From Streptomyces xanthophaeus (GTDB lineage Bacteria > Actinomycetota > Actinomycetes > Streptomycetales > Streptomycetaceae), in NCBI RefSeq assembly GCF_030440515.1, contig NZ_CP076543.1, positions 7,417,001-7,481,000 of the forward strand: a DNA stretch of 64,000 bases. The letters run 5' to 3'. The translations under genes were made by a program, and so were the position numbers. The notes beneath the pieces were generated by a model. The model made no database searches, was not told where the DNA came from, and saw only the letters and a list, made by a program, of their open reading frames with translations. Every line of letters starts with the position of its first letter. Position 1 is the stretch's first letter. Shown here piece after piece: positions 41,569-50,592 of the stretch.

Positions 41569-44500
41569 ATGCCGCCGCGCCTGAGTATCGTCGTCCCCGT
41601 CTACAACGTCGAGCTCTACCTCGACGAGTGCCTGGAATCCATCGCATCCCAGACCTTCGAAGACTTCGAGGTCATCCTCGTGGACGACGGGTCCACGGAC
41701 ACCAGCGCCGTCATAGCCAAGGCGTTCGCCGCCAAGGACAAGCGCTTCCGCGTCGTGATGCAGGACAACGCAGGCCTCGGTGCCGCCCGCAACGTGGGCG
41801 CGCGTCACGCCGACAAGGACAGCGAGTACCTGGCCTTCGTCGACAGTGACGACACGATGCCCGACTACGCCTACCAGCGGCTCATCGGCGCGCTCGACGA
41901 GACGGGTTCGGACTTCGCGGGCGGCAACGTGAAGCGTTTCCGCTCCGTCGGCATGCAGCAGTCCTGGGGACACCGGGCCGCCTTCGCCCGCACCCAGCTG
42001 AAGACGCACATCTCGAAGTTCCCGGCGCTGGTCACCGACCGCACCGCGTGGAACAAGGTGTACCGGCGCAGCTTCTGGGACCGGCACGGCTTCCAGTACC
42101 CGGAAGGCATCCTCTACGAGGACGCCCCGGTCAGCATCCCCGCGCACTACTTCGCCTCCAGCGTCGACATCATCAGCGACTGCGTCTACCACTGGCGCGT
42201 CCGCGAGACCGGCGAGCGCTCCATCACCCAGCGCTCCACCGACCCGATCTCCCTCATCGACCGGGTGAAGTCCGTACGCCTGGTCCGCGAGTCCCTCAAG
42301 GCCAAGCAGGGCGCCAAGTACGACCGCTACCTGCGCGACTACGACCACAACGTGCTGAGCGAGGAACTCCCGCTCATCTACAAGTACGTCGACGAGGGCG
42401 GCCCCGAATTCCGCGCCGCGTTCGTCAAGGAGGTCGGCGGTCTCGTCCGCGAGATCGGCACCGGCCCCTGGTCCGACCTGACCGTCGCCGACCGGCTCAA
42501 GGCGTACCTGGCCGGCGAAGGCCGCGTCGAGGACTTCATCGCGCTCCAGCACCACCAGCGTGACTACAACTACAGCGTGCCGGTCAAGGGCCTCGCCCGC
42601 CCGCAGGCGGACTACCCCTTCCTGCAGGGCCGTCCGCCGGTTCCGGCCAAGATCCTCACCCTCGGCCCGCGCGAGCGCCGCGTCGTCAGCCGCCTCGAGC
42701 AGGCGGCCTGGGCCGACGGCAAGCTGCTGCTGCGCGGCTACGCCCTCCCCGGCCACCTCGGTGCGGAGAGCCGCCTCGGCTCCCGCAAGATGCTGGTCTT
42801 CCGCGAGGGGAACAAGCGCCGCCGCTCCGTCGTCAGCACCCGTACCGTCGCCTCCCCGATGGCCACGGTCAAGGCCCCGCACCTCGCGCTGCGCCACGCC
42901 GACTGGGCCGGCTTCACGGCCGTCGTCGACCCCTCGATCTTCCAGTCGGGCGGCAAGTGGAACCAGGGCATATGGACCACGTCCATCGCCGTCACCGGGG
43001 CCGGCGGGCTGCACCGCGCCCGCCTGCGGGGCGGCGAGAACGACACCGGCCAGAACCCGCCCCCGCACTGGGTGGCACCCGACGTCCGGATCGTCCCGGC
43101 CGTCTCCGGCGCCCTCACCATCCAGGTGGAGATCGCCCGCGCCCGCGCCCTGGACGTCCACGCCGCGGGTGACGACGCCGTCGAGATCGTCGGCGAACTC
43201 TCCGCCGAGGCTGTCGGATCCACCGCGCTGCGGGCCGTCCACGTCACCACGGGCACCGTCCTCACCTTCCCGCTGGAGACCGCGGCGTCCGGTGCCGGCC
43301 GCGCCTCGTTCACCGTCCGCGTCCCGCTGGCCGACCTGGCCGCCGTGGCGGACGCCGAGTGCGAGCCCGGCGAGTGGGCCCCCGAGCCCTGGAGCCTCTC
43401 CGCCATCGGCCCCGACGGCACCGAGCACCGTATGGTCCACGACGAGCGCGGTGGATTCGACGGCCTCGTCCTGCCCCTGCCCGGTGAGGAGGGAGGCCGC
43501 TCCCTCTTCGCCAAGCGCGGCAACACCGGACACCTGACCCTCTCCGTGCAGCCCTCCCCGCCGCTGGTCGACGAGGTCATCGCCGAGGACGGCACCCTCA
43601 CCCTGCGGGGCCGCTTCGTCGCGCCGACCGACGAGCCGTACGAGTTCGTCCTGCACGACGCGCACGGCGTGGAGTTCAGCTACCCCGTCACCCGTGACGG
43701 GGACGCCTTCGAGGCCGTCTTCCGGCCCGTGCTCCCCGAGCCGTACGCCGGCCGCACCACGCTCCCCGAGGGCCGCTGGTGGCCGACGCTGCGCCCGGCC
43801 GCCCAGGGCGGAACCACCGCCGGACTCCTCGGTGTCGACCGCGGCGCTCCCGTACAGATGGGCCCCGGCCTGCTCTTCGCCGGGCCGCACCCGCTCACCG
43901 TGCAGGGCCGCCGGATGCGGGTCGAGACCCGCTTCTACGACCGCATGGTGCTGGTCGCCGACCCGCTGATCAGCCCGCACGACCGCTCCCACTACGCGCA
44001 GCGCGTCGCCCGCTTCGAGACCTACCCGGCGCAGCGCGCCCTGCCGGTCAAGGACATCGTCGTCTACGACACCTTCCAGGGGCAGGGCGCCGGCGACTCG
44101 CCGCGCGCCATCCACGAGGAACTCGTGCGCCGCGGCGAGAAGCTGGAGCACATCTGGCTGGTCCGCGACGGCCGCGCAGAGGTCCCCGAGACCGCCCGCG
44201 CCGTGCAGTACGGCAGCGTGGAGTCGTGGGAGGTGCTGGCCCGCGCCCGCTACTACGTGACCAACGACAACGTGCCGCAGCGCTTCGAGCGCCGCGCCGG
44301 CCAGGTCGTCGTACAGACGTGGCACGGCACGCCGATCAAGCAGATCGGCCACGACTTCGTGCACGACTACTACACGAGCCCGGAGATCCTGGAGGGGCTG
44401 GCGCACGACAGCGCGCAGTGGACCCTGCTGGCCTCCCCGAGCTCCTACGCCACGCCCCTCCTCAAGCGCGCCCTCGGCTACGACGGCGAGGTCATCGAGG

Positions 44501-45147
44501 CCGGCAGCCCGCGCACGGACGCGCTGGTGCGGCCCGACGCGCAGCGGATCGCCGAGGTCCGGCGGCGGCTCGGCCTGCCCGAGGGCAAGAAGGTCGTCCT
44601 CTACATGCCCACGTGGCGTGAGAACAACGAGGGCTTCTCGGGCGGCTACAAGCTCGATCTGCGGATCGACCTGGACCAGGCCCGCCGCGAGCTGGGCGAG
44701 GACCACGTCCTGCTGATCCGCAGCCACCACCACGTGACGGAGCAGGTCCGGGACGGTGTCCGCGACGGGTTCGTCGTCGACGTGTCCCGCTGGCCCGACG
44801 CGGCCGACCTGCTGCTGGTCGCCGACGTGCTGATCTCGGACTACTCCTCCGCGATGTTCGACTTCGCGCACACCGACCGGCCGATCCTGCTCTTCACGTA
44901 CGACCTGGAGCACTACCGCAGCACGCTGCGCGGCTTCAACTTCGACCTGGAGGCGAAGGCGCCCGGACCGCTGCTGGCGGACTCGGCGAGCCTGATCGAG
45001 GCCGTGCGCAACGCGGACGCGGTCGGGGCGGAGTACGCCGAGGCGCGGGCGGCGTTCCGCGCCGAGTTCTGCGACCTGGACGAGGGGAACGCCGCCGAGC
45101 GCGTCGTCGAGCGCATGCTCGCGAGGGGTGCGGAGCCTGCCAAGTAG
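41569..45147 (+). CDS. Bifunctional GT2 glycosyltransferase / CDP-glycerol glycerophosphotransferase
   Basis: A 1192-aa cytoplasmic-face enzyme. Residues 1-330 are a GT2 glycosyltransferase (LSIVVPVYNVELYLDECLESI, VDDGSTD, DNAGLGAARNVG, FVDSDD). Residues 370-780 are beta-rich repeats without a catalytic motif I recognise. Residues 810-1185 are a TagB/TagF-type CDP-glycerol glycerophosphotransferase (VVQTWHGTPIKQIGHDF, ASPSSYATPLL, GSPRTDAL, VLYMPTWRENNEG, LLIRSHHHV, ISDYSSAMFDFA). It probably extends a glycerol-phosphate wall polymer. ATG at 41569 follows CTGGAG. It is a single gene bounded by hairpins, with no tag-type neighbours. Confidence 0.88.
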   Translation: MPPRLSIVVPVYNVELYLDECLESIASQTFEDFEVILVDDGSTDTSAVIAKAFAAKDKRFRVVMQDNAGLGAARNVGARHADKDSEYLAFVDSDDTMPDYAYQRLIGALDETGSDFAGGNVKRFRSVGMQQSWGHRAAFARTQLKTHISKFPALVTDRTAWNKVYRRSFWDRHGFQYPEGILYEDAPVSIPAHYFASSVDIISDCVYHWRVRETGERSITQRSTDPISLIDRVKSVRLVRESLKAKQGAKYDRYLRDYDHNVLSEELPLIYKYVDEGGPEFRAAFVKEVGGLVREIGTGPWSDLTVADRLKAYLAGEGRVEDFIALQHHQRDYNYSVPVKGLARPQADYPFLQGRPPVPAKILTLGPRERRVVSRLEQAAWADGKLLLRGYALPGHLGAESRLGSRKMLVFREGNKRRRSVVSTRTVASPMATVKAPHLALRHADWAGFTAVVDPSIFQSGGKWNQGIWTTSIAVTGAGGLHRARLRGGENDTGQNPPPHWVAPDVRIVPAVSGALTIQVEIARARALDVHAAGDDAVEIVGELSAEAVGSTALRAVHVTTGTVLTFPLETAASGAGRASFTVRVPLADLAAVADAECEPGEWAPEPWSLSAIGPDGTEHRMVHDERGGFDGLVLPLPGEEGGRSLFAKRGNTGHLTLSVQPSPPLVDEVIAEDGTLTLRGRFVAPTDEPYEFVLHDAHGVEFSYPVTRDGDAFEAVFRPVLPEPYAGRTTLPEGRWWPTLRPAAQGGTTAGLLGVDRGAPVQMGPGLLFAGPHPLTVQGRRMRVETRFYDRMVLVADPLISPHDRSHYAQRVARFETYPAQRALPVKDIVVYDTFQGQGAGDSPRAIHEELVRRGEKLEHIWLVRDGRAEVPETARAVQYGSVESWEVLARARYYVTNDNVPQRFERRAGQVVVQTWHGTPIKQIGHDFVHDYYTSPEILEGLAHDSAQWTLLASPSSYATPLLKRALGYDGEVIEAGSPRTDALVRPDAQRIAEVRRRLGLPEGKKVVLYMPTWRENNEGFSGGYKLDLRIDLDQARRELGEDHVLLIRSHHHVTEQVRDGVRDGFVVDVSRWPDAADLLLVADVLISDYSSAMFDFAHTDRPILLFTYDLEHYRSTLRGFNFDLEAKAPGPLLADSASLIEAVRNADAVGAEYAEARAAFRAEFCDLDEGNAAERVVERMLARGAEPAK

Positions 45148-45178
45148 GCCGAACGGGCGAATTACCGGCTGAATGCGA

Positions 45179-45221
45179 ACCGGCCCCGGACCCACCGATG
45201 AATTTCGGGTCCGGGGCCGGT
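45179..45221 (+). terminator. Strong hairpin terminator after the teichoic-acid gene
   Basis: A perfect 15-bp stem (ACCGGCCCCGGACCC paired with GGGTCCGGGGCCGGT) with a 13-nt loop lies 32 bp after the stop. Confidence 0.75.
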
Positions 45222-45272
45222 CTGTATGTGAGGGACGGTGTCCACCGTCCACGCACCGGCCCGGAGGCAGAG

Positions 45273-45761
45273 ATGAGCGGCAACGGATTCACCACGTGTC
45301 TGTGGTTCGACGGCAACGCGGAAGCGGCCGCCGACTACTACCTGTCCGTCTTCAAGGACGGCAAGCTCGGCCGGATCGGCCGGTACACGGAGGCGGGCCC
45401 CGGCCAGGCCGACTCCGTGATGGTCGTGGAGTTCGAGATCAACGGCCAGCAGTTCATCGGCCTCAACGGCGGCCCGCAGTTCCCGTTCACCGAGGCGATC
45501 TCCTTCCAGATCCGCTGCGCCGACGAGGCGGAGGCGGACTACTACTGGGACGCGCTGACCGGAGGCGGTGGCGAGGAGGGCGTCTGCGGTTGGGTGAAGG
45601 ACCGGTTCGGCGTGTCCTGGCAGGTCATCCCGCCGGGAGCCATCGACCTGATCGCCGACCCGGACCCGGGGCGGGCCGCCCGGGCCACCGCCGCCATGAT
45701 GCAGATGAAGAAGCTGGACGTGGCGCAGATGCGCCGGGCGGCGGACGCGGACCAGGCCTGA
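45273..45761 (+). CDS. VOC / PhnB-like (3-demethylubiquinone-9 methyltransferase-like) protein
   Basis: A 162-aa vicinal-oxygen-chelate protein: FTTCLWFDGNAEAAADYYLSVFKDGKLGRIGRYTEAGPG...VMVVEFEINGQQFIGLNGGPQFPFTEAISFQIRCADEAEADYYWDALTGGG...CGWVKDRFGVSWQVIP. This is the PhnB-like subgroup, mostly of unknown substrate. ATG at 45273 follows GGAGG. The stop lies inside a decanucleotide tandem repeat (45761-45800). Confidence 0.85.
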   Translation: MSGNGFTTCLWFDGNAEAAADYYLSVFKDGKLGRIGRYTEAGPGQADSVMVVEFEINGQQFIGLNGGPQFPFTEAISFQIRCADEAEADYYWDALTGGGGEEGVCGWVKDRFGVSWQVIPPGAIDLIADPDPGRAARATAAMMQMKKLDVAQMRRAADADQA

Positions 45762-45800
45762 TCCGCCCTGATCCGCCCTGATCCGCCCTGCTCCGCCGTG
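45761..45800. repeat. 10-bp tandem repeat, three exact units plus one variant
   Basis: ATCCGCCCTG occurs three times in a row (45761-45790) followed by CTCCGCCGTG. It lies between the convergent VOC and sirtuin genes and begins at the last base of the VOC stop codon. Confidence 0.8.
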
Positions 45801-45815
45801 ACCGGCAAGGCACCC

Positions 45816-46544
45816 CTAGGGCGCGGCGAGTCCGGCCAGCAGGGCGGGCAGGGCGGTGCCGATCGGCTCCCGGACGATCTCGTCGGCCAGCGGGTCGTAC
45901 GGGGTCTCCTCCGCGTTGACGATGATCAGCCGGGCTCCGGCCTCCGCGGCCATCCCGGCGAGCGACGCGGCGGGCTGCACCTGCAGGGTCGACCCGACGG
46001 CGATGAAGACCTGGCACCCCTTGGCCACGGCGATCGCCTGCCCCAGCACCTCGGGGTCGAGCCGCTGGCCGAACATCACGGTCGCCGATTTGAGGATCCC
46101 GCCGCACACCAGGCAGGCGGGATCCGGCTCCCCGGCAGCCACCCGGGCCAGCGCCTGCTCCATGCCCGACCGGGCGTGGCAGGCCGTGCACACCACCGAC
46201 CGGGCGCTGCCGTGCAGCTCGAACACCTTGCGGTCGGGCATCCCGGCGAGCTGGTGCAGCCCGTCGACGTTCTGGGTGATCACCCGCACCGGGGTGCCAC
46301 CGCGCTCCAGCTCCGCCACGGCCAGGTGCGCGGCGTTCGGCCGTGCTCCGAGCGCGCCGATCTCGGCGCGCATCAGCCAGGAGCGGCGCCGGATCTCCGG
46401 ATCGGCCATGTAGTACGCGTACGTCACGAGCTTTTCGGCGTCGGGATCCTGCCGCCACAGGCCCTGGGGCCCCCGGTAGTCCGGAATTCCGGAGTCGGTG
46501 GACATCCCGGCCCCGCTGAACACTGCGACAAGTGGCTTCCCCAT
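45816..46544 (-). CDS. Sir2-family NAD-dependent protein deacylase
   Basis: A 242-aa sirtuin with all core motifs: [19 protein letters not shown] (NAD site), [12 protein letters not shown], the catalytic His in [10 protein letters not shown], a zinc site of CTAC and CLVC, and [13 protein letters not shown] with [11 protein letters not shown] at the C terminus. It would deacylate lysines of cytoplasmic proteins using NAD+. It is convergent with the VOC gene and divergent from a secreted protein gene. Confidence 0.92.
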   Translation of the reverse strand: MGKPLVAVFSGAGMSTDSGIPDYRGPQGLWRQDPDAEKLVTYAYYMADPEIRRRSWLMRAEIGALGARPNAAHLAVAELERGGTPVRVITQNVDGLHQLAGMPDRKVFELHGSARSVVCTACHARSGMEQALARVAAGEPDPACLVCGGILKSATVMFGQRLDPEVLGQAIAVAKGCQVFIAVGSTLQVQPAASLAGMAAEAGARLIIVNAEETPYDPLADEIVREPIGTALPALLAGLAAP

Positions 46545-46696
46545 GCATCGACCCTACGTACGGGTGAGGGCCGCCCGCGAGCCCATTTCCGCGCACCGGC
46601 CGGAGGGTCGTTTCTGCGGTGAATCCCGCCCCCCACAGGAGTGAGATCCGGGCCCCGCCCTCCCGATCCGCCGGCCCGGCGGGTACAAGACCGGAC

Positions 46697-47125
46697 ATGA
46701 TGCTCAAGCCGTACCGCCTCGGTGCCCTGCTGCTGACCCTGCTCGCGCTCCCGGTCGTGCCGTCCGTTCCCGCCCTCGCCGCGCCCGCCGCCCTCGCGGG
46801 GAGGGGACACACCGCTGCCCAGATCAGCGACTTCCTCATCGGCTTCTACGGTGACCACGGTCCCTCCGCACAGGACCGGGAGAACCAGGTCTCGCAGACC
46901 CTCAAGGAGAGACAGCAGGTCAATGAGGAGCTCGACGTCCTGCTCTGCGCCCACGACGAGCCGCAGGACATCAGCGTCGGCCCGGTCACCGTCGCGAAGA
47001 CCGCCTCGGTGGGCTGGGCCACCGTGACCACCCACTGGGCCTCCGGCACCACCGACACGTTCACCGCGTACGTGCGCCTCGATTCCAACCCCATCCGGCT
47101 CGACGACGTGATCTGCGCGGGCTGA
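46697..47125 (+). CDS. Small secreted protein of unknown function
   Basis: A 142-aa protein with a clear signal peptide (LGALLLTLLALPVVPSVPALAAP). The mature part (ISDFLIGFYGDHGPSAQDRENQVSQTLKERQQVNEEL...GWATVTTHWASGTTDTFTAYVRLDSNPIRLDDVICAG) has two Cys that could pair and a cystatin/NTF2-like alpha-then-beta pattern. The family is not recognised. Two ATGs are adjacent at 46697 and 46700. Confidence 0.68.
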   Translation: MMLKPYRLGALLLTLLALPVVPSVPALAAPAALAGRGHTAAQISDFLIGFYGDHGPSAQDRENQVSQTLKERQQVNEELDVLLCAHDEPQDISVGPVTVAKTASVGWATVTTHWASGTTDTFTAYVRLDSNPIRLDDVICAG

Positions 47126-47167
47126 AATCCGTACGGTGATCGCCGGGGCTGTTCATAGGGTGGGCGC

Positions 47168-48121
47168 ATGGCTACGACAACCGCGACCACCACCACCGTC
47201 CTCCACTGCAACGACCCGTTGAACGAACGCCGGGTCGACGCCCACTTCGCGGCGGAGGCCCGGCAGTTGCGCGCCGCCGGGGGCACGGTCCTGCTCATCG
47301 ACCACGACGCGCTGCTCGCCGGGGACGCCGAGCGGGCCGTCGCACGCGTGCCGGACGGGACCGGAGCCGTCTGGTACCGGGGCTGGATGATCCCCGCGGG
47401 CCGGTACGCCGCACTGGACGCGGCCCTGCGCCGGCGCGGCGCCGAGCTCGTCGTCACCCCGGAGGCGTACCGCCGGGCGCACGAACTCCCCGGCTGGTAC
47501 GAGACCTTCGCGGGCCTGACCCCGGTCAGCGGCTGGTTGCCGGCGGGGCCGGGGGCGGCCCCGGACCCGGAGGAGCTCGCGGCCCTCGCGGCGGGCCTGC
47601 CGCCGGGGGCCGCCGTCGTGAAGGACTACGTGAAGTCCCGCAAGCACGAGTGGGACGAGGCCTGCTACGTGCCCGACCTCGCCGACCCGGCCGCGCTGCA
47701 CCGCGTCGTCGCCCGCTTCGTCGAACTGCAGGGCGAGTCCCTGGCGGGCGGGGTGGTGCTGCGGGCCTTCGAGCACTTCGTCACGCCGGAGGCGGCGGCC
47801 GCGGAGATACGGGTGTGGTGGCGGGACGGGGCGCCCCGGCTGGTCACCGCCCACCCCGACAGCCCGGTCACCGAGATCCCGCGAGCGGCCCTCGAACCGG
47901 CCCTCGAACCGGTCCGGGCTGCGGTCGAGGCGCTGGGCTGCCCCTTCGTGACCACCGACCTCGCACTGCGCGCGGACGGGGTCTGGCGGGTCGTCGAAGT
48001 GGGGGACGGTCAGGTCAGCGACCTTCACCGGGATGCCGATCAGGCCGAGTTCGTGCGTATTCTGACGGCTGATCAGGCACCCCTGCGCACACCGGACCCA
48101 TCTGGTACAACACCGGCATGA
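47168..48121 (+). CDS. ATP-grasp domain protein
   Basis: A 317-aa protein. The centre VVKDYVKSRKHEWDEACYVPDL and ELQGESLAGGVVLRAFEHFV, then AAAAEIRVWWRDGAPRLVTAHP and TDLALRADGVWRVVEVGDGQVSDL, follow the ATP-grasp pattern of the DUF4343-like subgroup, with late acidic and Asp residues for Mg-ATP. Members join carboxylates to amines or thiols. Its stop overlaps the GNAT gene by 4 bp (ATGA), so the pair probably works together on a small molecule or protein. Confidence 0.78.
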   Translation: MATTTATTTTVLHCNDPLNERRVDAHFAAEARQLRAAGGTVLLIDHDALLAGDAERAVARVPDGTGAVWYRGWMIPAGRYAALDAALRRRGAELVVTPEAYRRAHELPGWYETFAGLTPVSGWLPAGPGAAPDPEELAALAAGLPPGAAVVKDYVKSRKHEWDEACYVPDLADPAALHRVVARFVELQGESLAGGVVLRAFEHFVTPEAAAAEIRVWWRDGAPRLVTAHPDSPVTEIPRAALEPALEPVRAAVEALGCPFVTTDLALRADGVWRVVEVGDGQVSDLHRDADQAEFVRILTADQAPLRTPDPSGTTPA

Positions 48122-48960
48122 CGGGATTCGAGATCACTGGTGCGAGCGCCGCCGACATGGAGCTGATCCGCGACTGGGCCGACGAGGAGGGCTGGAACCC
48201 GGGGGACTCGGACCGGTTCGCCTTCGCGGTCGCGGACCCGGAGGGGTTCCTCATCGGGCGGCTGGACGGCGAGCCGGTGGCCTGTATCTCCGCCGTGCGG
48301 TACGGCGCAGGCTTCGGCTTCATCGGCTTCTACATCGCCCGGCCGGCCGTCCGCGGCCAGGGGTACGGCATCCGGCTGTGGCATGCCGGGATGGAACGGC
48401 TCGACGGGCGGCTCGTGGGCCTGGACGGGGTCGTCGACCAGCAGGCCAACTACCGTAAATCAGGCTTCCGGTGGGCCTGGAACAACTTCCGCTACGAGGG
48501 CACCCCGCAGGGGGACGAGGACGGCGCGGTCGAGATCGTGGACGCGGGAACCCTGCCCTTCGGCCGGCTCGCCGCCTACGACCGGCGGTTCTTCCCCGCG
48601 CCGCGGGACGCCTTCCTGTCGGCCTGGACCGGACTGCCCGGCCGCACCGCGCTGGCCGCCGTCCGGGACGGCCGCATCGAGGGCCTCGGCGTGATCCGCC
48701 CCTCCAGCGCCGCCCACCGGATCGGCCCGCTCTACGCGGCCACCCCGGCGGTGGCGGCGGCCCTGGTGCGGGGGCTGGCCCGGCACGCCCCCGACGGGCT
48801 GGTGTCCGTGGACGTACCGGACGCCAACCCGGCGGCCGGCGCGCTCTTCGAACGCCTCGGCCTCGCCCCGGCCTTCGAGACGGCCCGGATGTACACCGGC
48901 CCGGCACCGGACCTCGCGCTGCCGGAGCTCTTCGGGGTGACCAGTCTCGAACTGGGATGA
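48118..48960 (+). CDS. GNAT family N-acetyltransferase
   Basis: A 280-aa two-part acetyltransferase. The first GNAT fold (residues 1-125) has the acetyl-CoA pocket IARPAVRGQGYGIRLWHAGMERL followed by YRKSGFRWAWNNFRY. The second part (residues 140-275) is a degenerate GNAT-like (YitH type) domain with RTALAAVRDGRIEGLGVIRPS and NPAAGALFERLGL. ATG at 48118 overlaps the ATP-grasp stop. Substrate unknown. Confidence 0.87.
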   Translation: MTGFEITGASAADMELIRDWADEEGWNPGDSDRFAFAVADPEGFLIGRLDGEPVACISAVRYGAGFGFIGFYIARPAVRGQGYGIRLWHAGMERLDGRLVGLDGVVDQQANYRKSGFRWAWNNFRYEGTPQGDEDGAVEIVDAGTLPFGRLAAYDRRFFPAPRDAFLSAWTGLPGRTALAAVRDGRIEGLGVIRPSSAAHRIGPLYAATPAVAAALVRGLARHAPDGLVSVDVPDANPAAGALFERLGLAPAFETARMYTGPAPDLALPELFGVTSLELG

Positions 48961-49083
48961 ACGCTCAGCCGTGTTGACGGGGGATCGACCGGACGCCTCC
49001 CGGGCATGGACGGTGACGACCCCCGGCGAGCCGGGCCGGACGGCGGTCGCACGGCGCCGCCCGGCCCAGCGCTTCACGAGGGG

Positions 49084-49527
49084 TCAGAAACCGAACAGCG
49101 CGCCGGAGGTGTTCCGCAGGCCGCACGGATTGGCGAACGTGTACGTGTAGCTGAGCCGACGGCCCTGCCACACCCCGACGGCCGCCACCGTCATCGGGTT
49201 CCACTCCCTCGTACAGACGGCGTCGGAGGCCGGCGCCGCGAGCGGGTCGAGCTGCGAGCCGTTCGCACGTAATTCGGCGCACGCCGCGGCCGCGTGCGGG
49301 TGCGTCCCGCCGGGCGCCGGCGAGCAGACGAGGGTCACCGCGCGCATGACCGTGCCCGTCCTGGCATCGGGTCCTGCCGTCACGCTGACCACCAGTGCGG
49401 ACGGCGCGTACAGGCTCTCCGTACCGGTCGGTGCGGCTCCGGCCGTACCCGGCCAGGCCAGCGCGGTGAGCGCGGTGAGCGCCATGGCGGCGGAACCGAG
49501 CCCGAGACCCTTTGCGATGGACCGCAT
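49084..49527 (-). CDS. Subtilisin inhibitor-like secreted protease inhibitor, TTA codon
   Basis: A 147-aa precursor with signal peptide (LGLGSAAMALTALTALAWPGTAGA). The mature part has SLYAPSALVVSVTAG...VTLVCSP, CAEL, VCTREWNPMTVAAVGVWQG and NPC, giving the two SSI disulfides. By alignment with SSI (CPMVYDP at the reactive loop) the P1 residue here is Arg (CTREWNP), which predicts trypsin-like rather than subtilisin-like targets. ATG at 49527 follows GAGGGAG. Codon 86 (49270-49272) is TTA, fitting the known bldA dependence of protease-inhibitor systems in Streptomyces. Confidence 0.9.
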   Translation of the reverse strand: MRSIAKGLGLGSAAMALTALTALAWPGTAGAAPTGTESLYAPSALVVSVTAGPDARTGTVMRAVTLVCSPAPGGTHPHAAAACAELRANGSQLDPLAAPASDAVCTREWNPMTVAAVGVWQGRRLSYTYTFANPCGLRNTSGALFGF

Positions 49528-49854
49528 TTCGAACACTCCCTCAGGTTGGTGTTTCGGATAGCGGACGCAGTCTTGCCGACCCGAGCCGTGAACGCCCGTT
49601 CGGACCCCCATTTTTCGTCACCGATCGTGTACGAATGACTGCAGACCGCAGCCGTGCGCGCGGGCTGACCTGTGGGGGAGCGGGCCGCCGAATCGGCCGA
49701 ACACCGACCGGGACACCTCCCCGAAACCTGCCCCACCACGCCTGTGATCTGCCCGGACGGGGTCTGGACCCCCTCCCGGGGTAGGGCCGGCCCCACCCCG
49801 GGGACACGGCCTGGGCCCGCTGTGCCGCGCCGCCCCCGACGGTTGGCTGGGGGC
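49528..49854. other. 327-bp divergent promoter region
   Basis: It separates the SSI gene (minus) from the ABC transporter operon (plus). The left half is less GC-rich and probably holds the SSI promoter. The right half holds a 28-bp near-perfect palindrome at 49775-49802. Open frames through it are not coding-like. Confidence 0.5.
49775..49802. promoter_or_regulatory. 28-bp near-perfect palindrome before the ABC operon
   Basis: CCCGGGGTAGGGCC is followed directly by its reverse complement with a single mismatched pair. It lies 52 bp upstream of the ATPase start. It is likely an operator or overlaps the promoter; no regulator gene is adjacent. Confidence 0.5.
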
Positions 49855-50592
49855 ATGGAAAACGACGCGATCCAACTCAAGGACGTCACACGGGTCTTCG
49901 GAGCGGGCGACCGGGCCGTCACCGCCCTCGACCGGGTCTCCCTCGACTTCCCGCGGGGCACCTTCACCGCGGTCATGGGCCCGTCCGGCTCCGGCAAGTC
50001 CACCCTGCTGCAGTGCGCGGCAGGACTCGACCGGCCGACCTCCGGCAGTGTGCGGGTGGGCGGTACCGAACTCGGCGGGCTCGGCGAGAGCAGGCTGACC
50101 CTGCTGCGCCGTGACCGCATCGGCTTCGTCTTCCAGGCCTACAACCTGCTGCCCGCCCTGACCGCCGAACAGAACGTCGCCCTGCCACTGCGGCTGGCCG
50201 GCCGCCGCCCCGCCAGGGCCGAGGTCCGCGAGGTCCTGGCCCGGGTGGGCCTCGGCGACCGCGCCCGCCACCGGCCCGCGCAGCTGTCCGGTGGGCAGCA
50301 GCAGCGCGTGGCCCTGGCCCGGGCCCTGATCACCCGCCCCGAGGTGCTCTTCGGCGACGAACCCACCGGCGCCCTGGACTCGCAGACCGGCCGCGAGGTG
50401 CTCACCCTGCTCCGGGCCATGGTCGACACCGAGCGCCAGACCGTCGTCATGGTCACCCACGACCCCGTGGCCGCCTCCTACGCGGACCGCGTGGTCTTCC
50501 TCGCCGACGGCCGGCCCGGCGGTGAACTCCGGGGCGCGCACGCCCAGGACATCGCCGCCCGCATGACCGCGCTGGAGGGAGCGCCGTGCTGA
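49855..50592 (+). CDS. ABC transporter ATP-binding protein (LolD/MacB type)
   Basis: A 245-aa ATPase. Walker A is MGPSGSGKSTLLQCA (about residue 42), the Q-loop is GFVFQAYNLLP, the signature is LSGGQQQRVALARAL, Walker B is VLFGDEPTGALD and the switch is VMVTHD. It is of the group that pairs with FtsX-type permeases to act on lipoproteins, peptides or antibiotics at the membrane. It overlaps the permease gene by 7 bp. Confidence 0.93.
   Translation: MENDAIQLKDVTRVFGAGDRAVTALDRVSLDFPRGTFTAVMGPSGSGKSTLLQCAAGLDRPTSGSVRVGGTELGGLGESRLTLLRRDRIGFVFQAYNLLPALTAEQNVALPLRLAGRRPARAEVREVLARVGLGDRARHRPAQLSGGQQQRVALARALITRPEVLFGDEPTGALDSQTGREVLTLLRAMVDTERQTVVMVTHDPVAASYADRVVFLADGRPGGELRGAHAQDIAARMTALEGAPC

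Noticed and set aside
41530..45252. A 1240-aa open frame on the minus strand opposite the glycerophosphotransferase gene
   Set aside because: It mirrors the high-GC plus-strand gene, has no recognisable domain and is dominated by Gly/Ala/Val/Arg/Asp. It is an antisense shadow.
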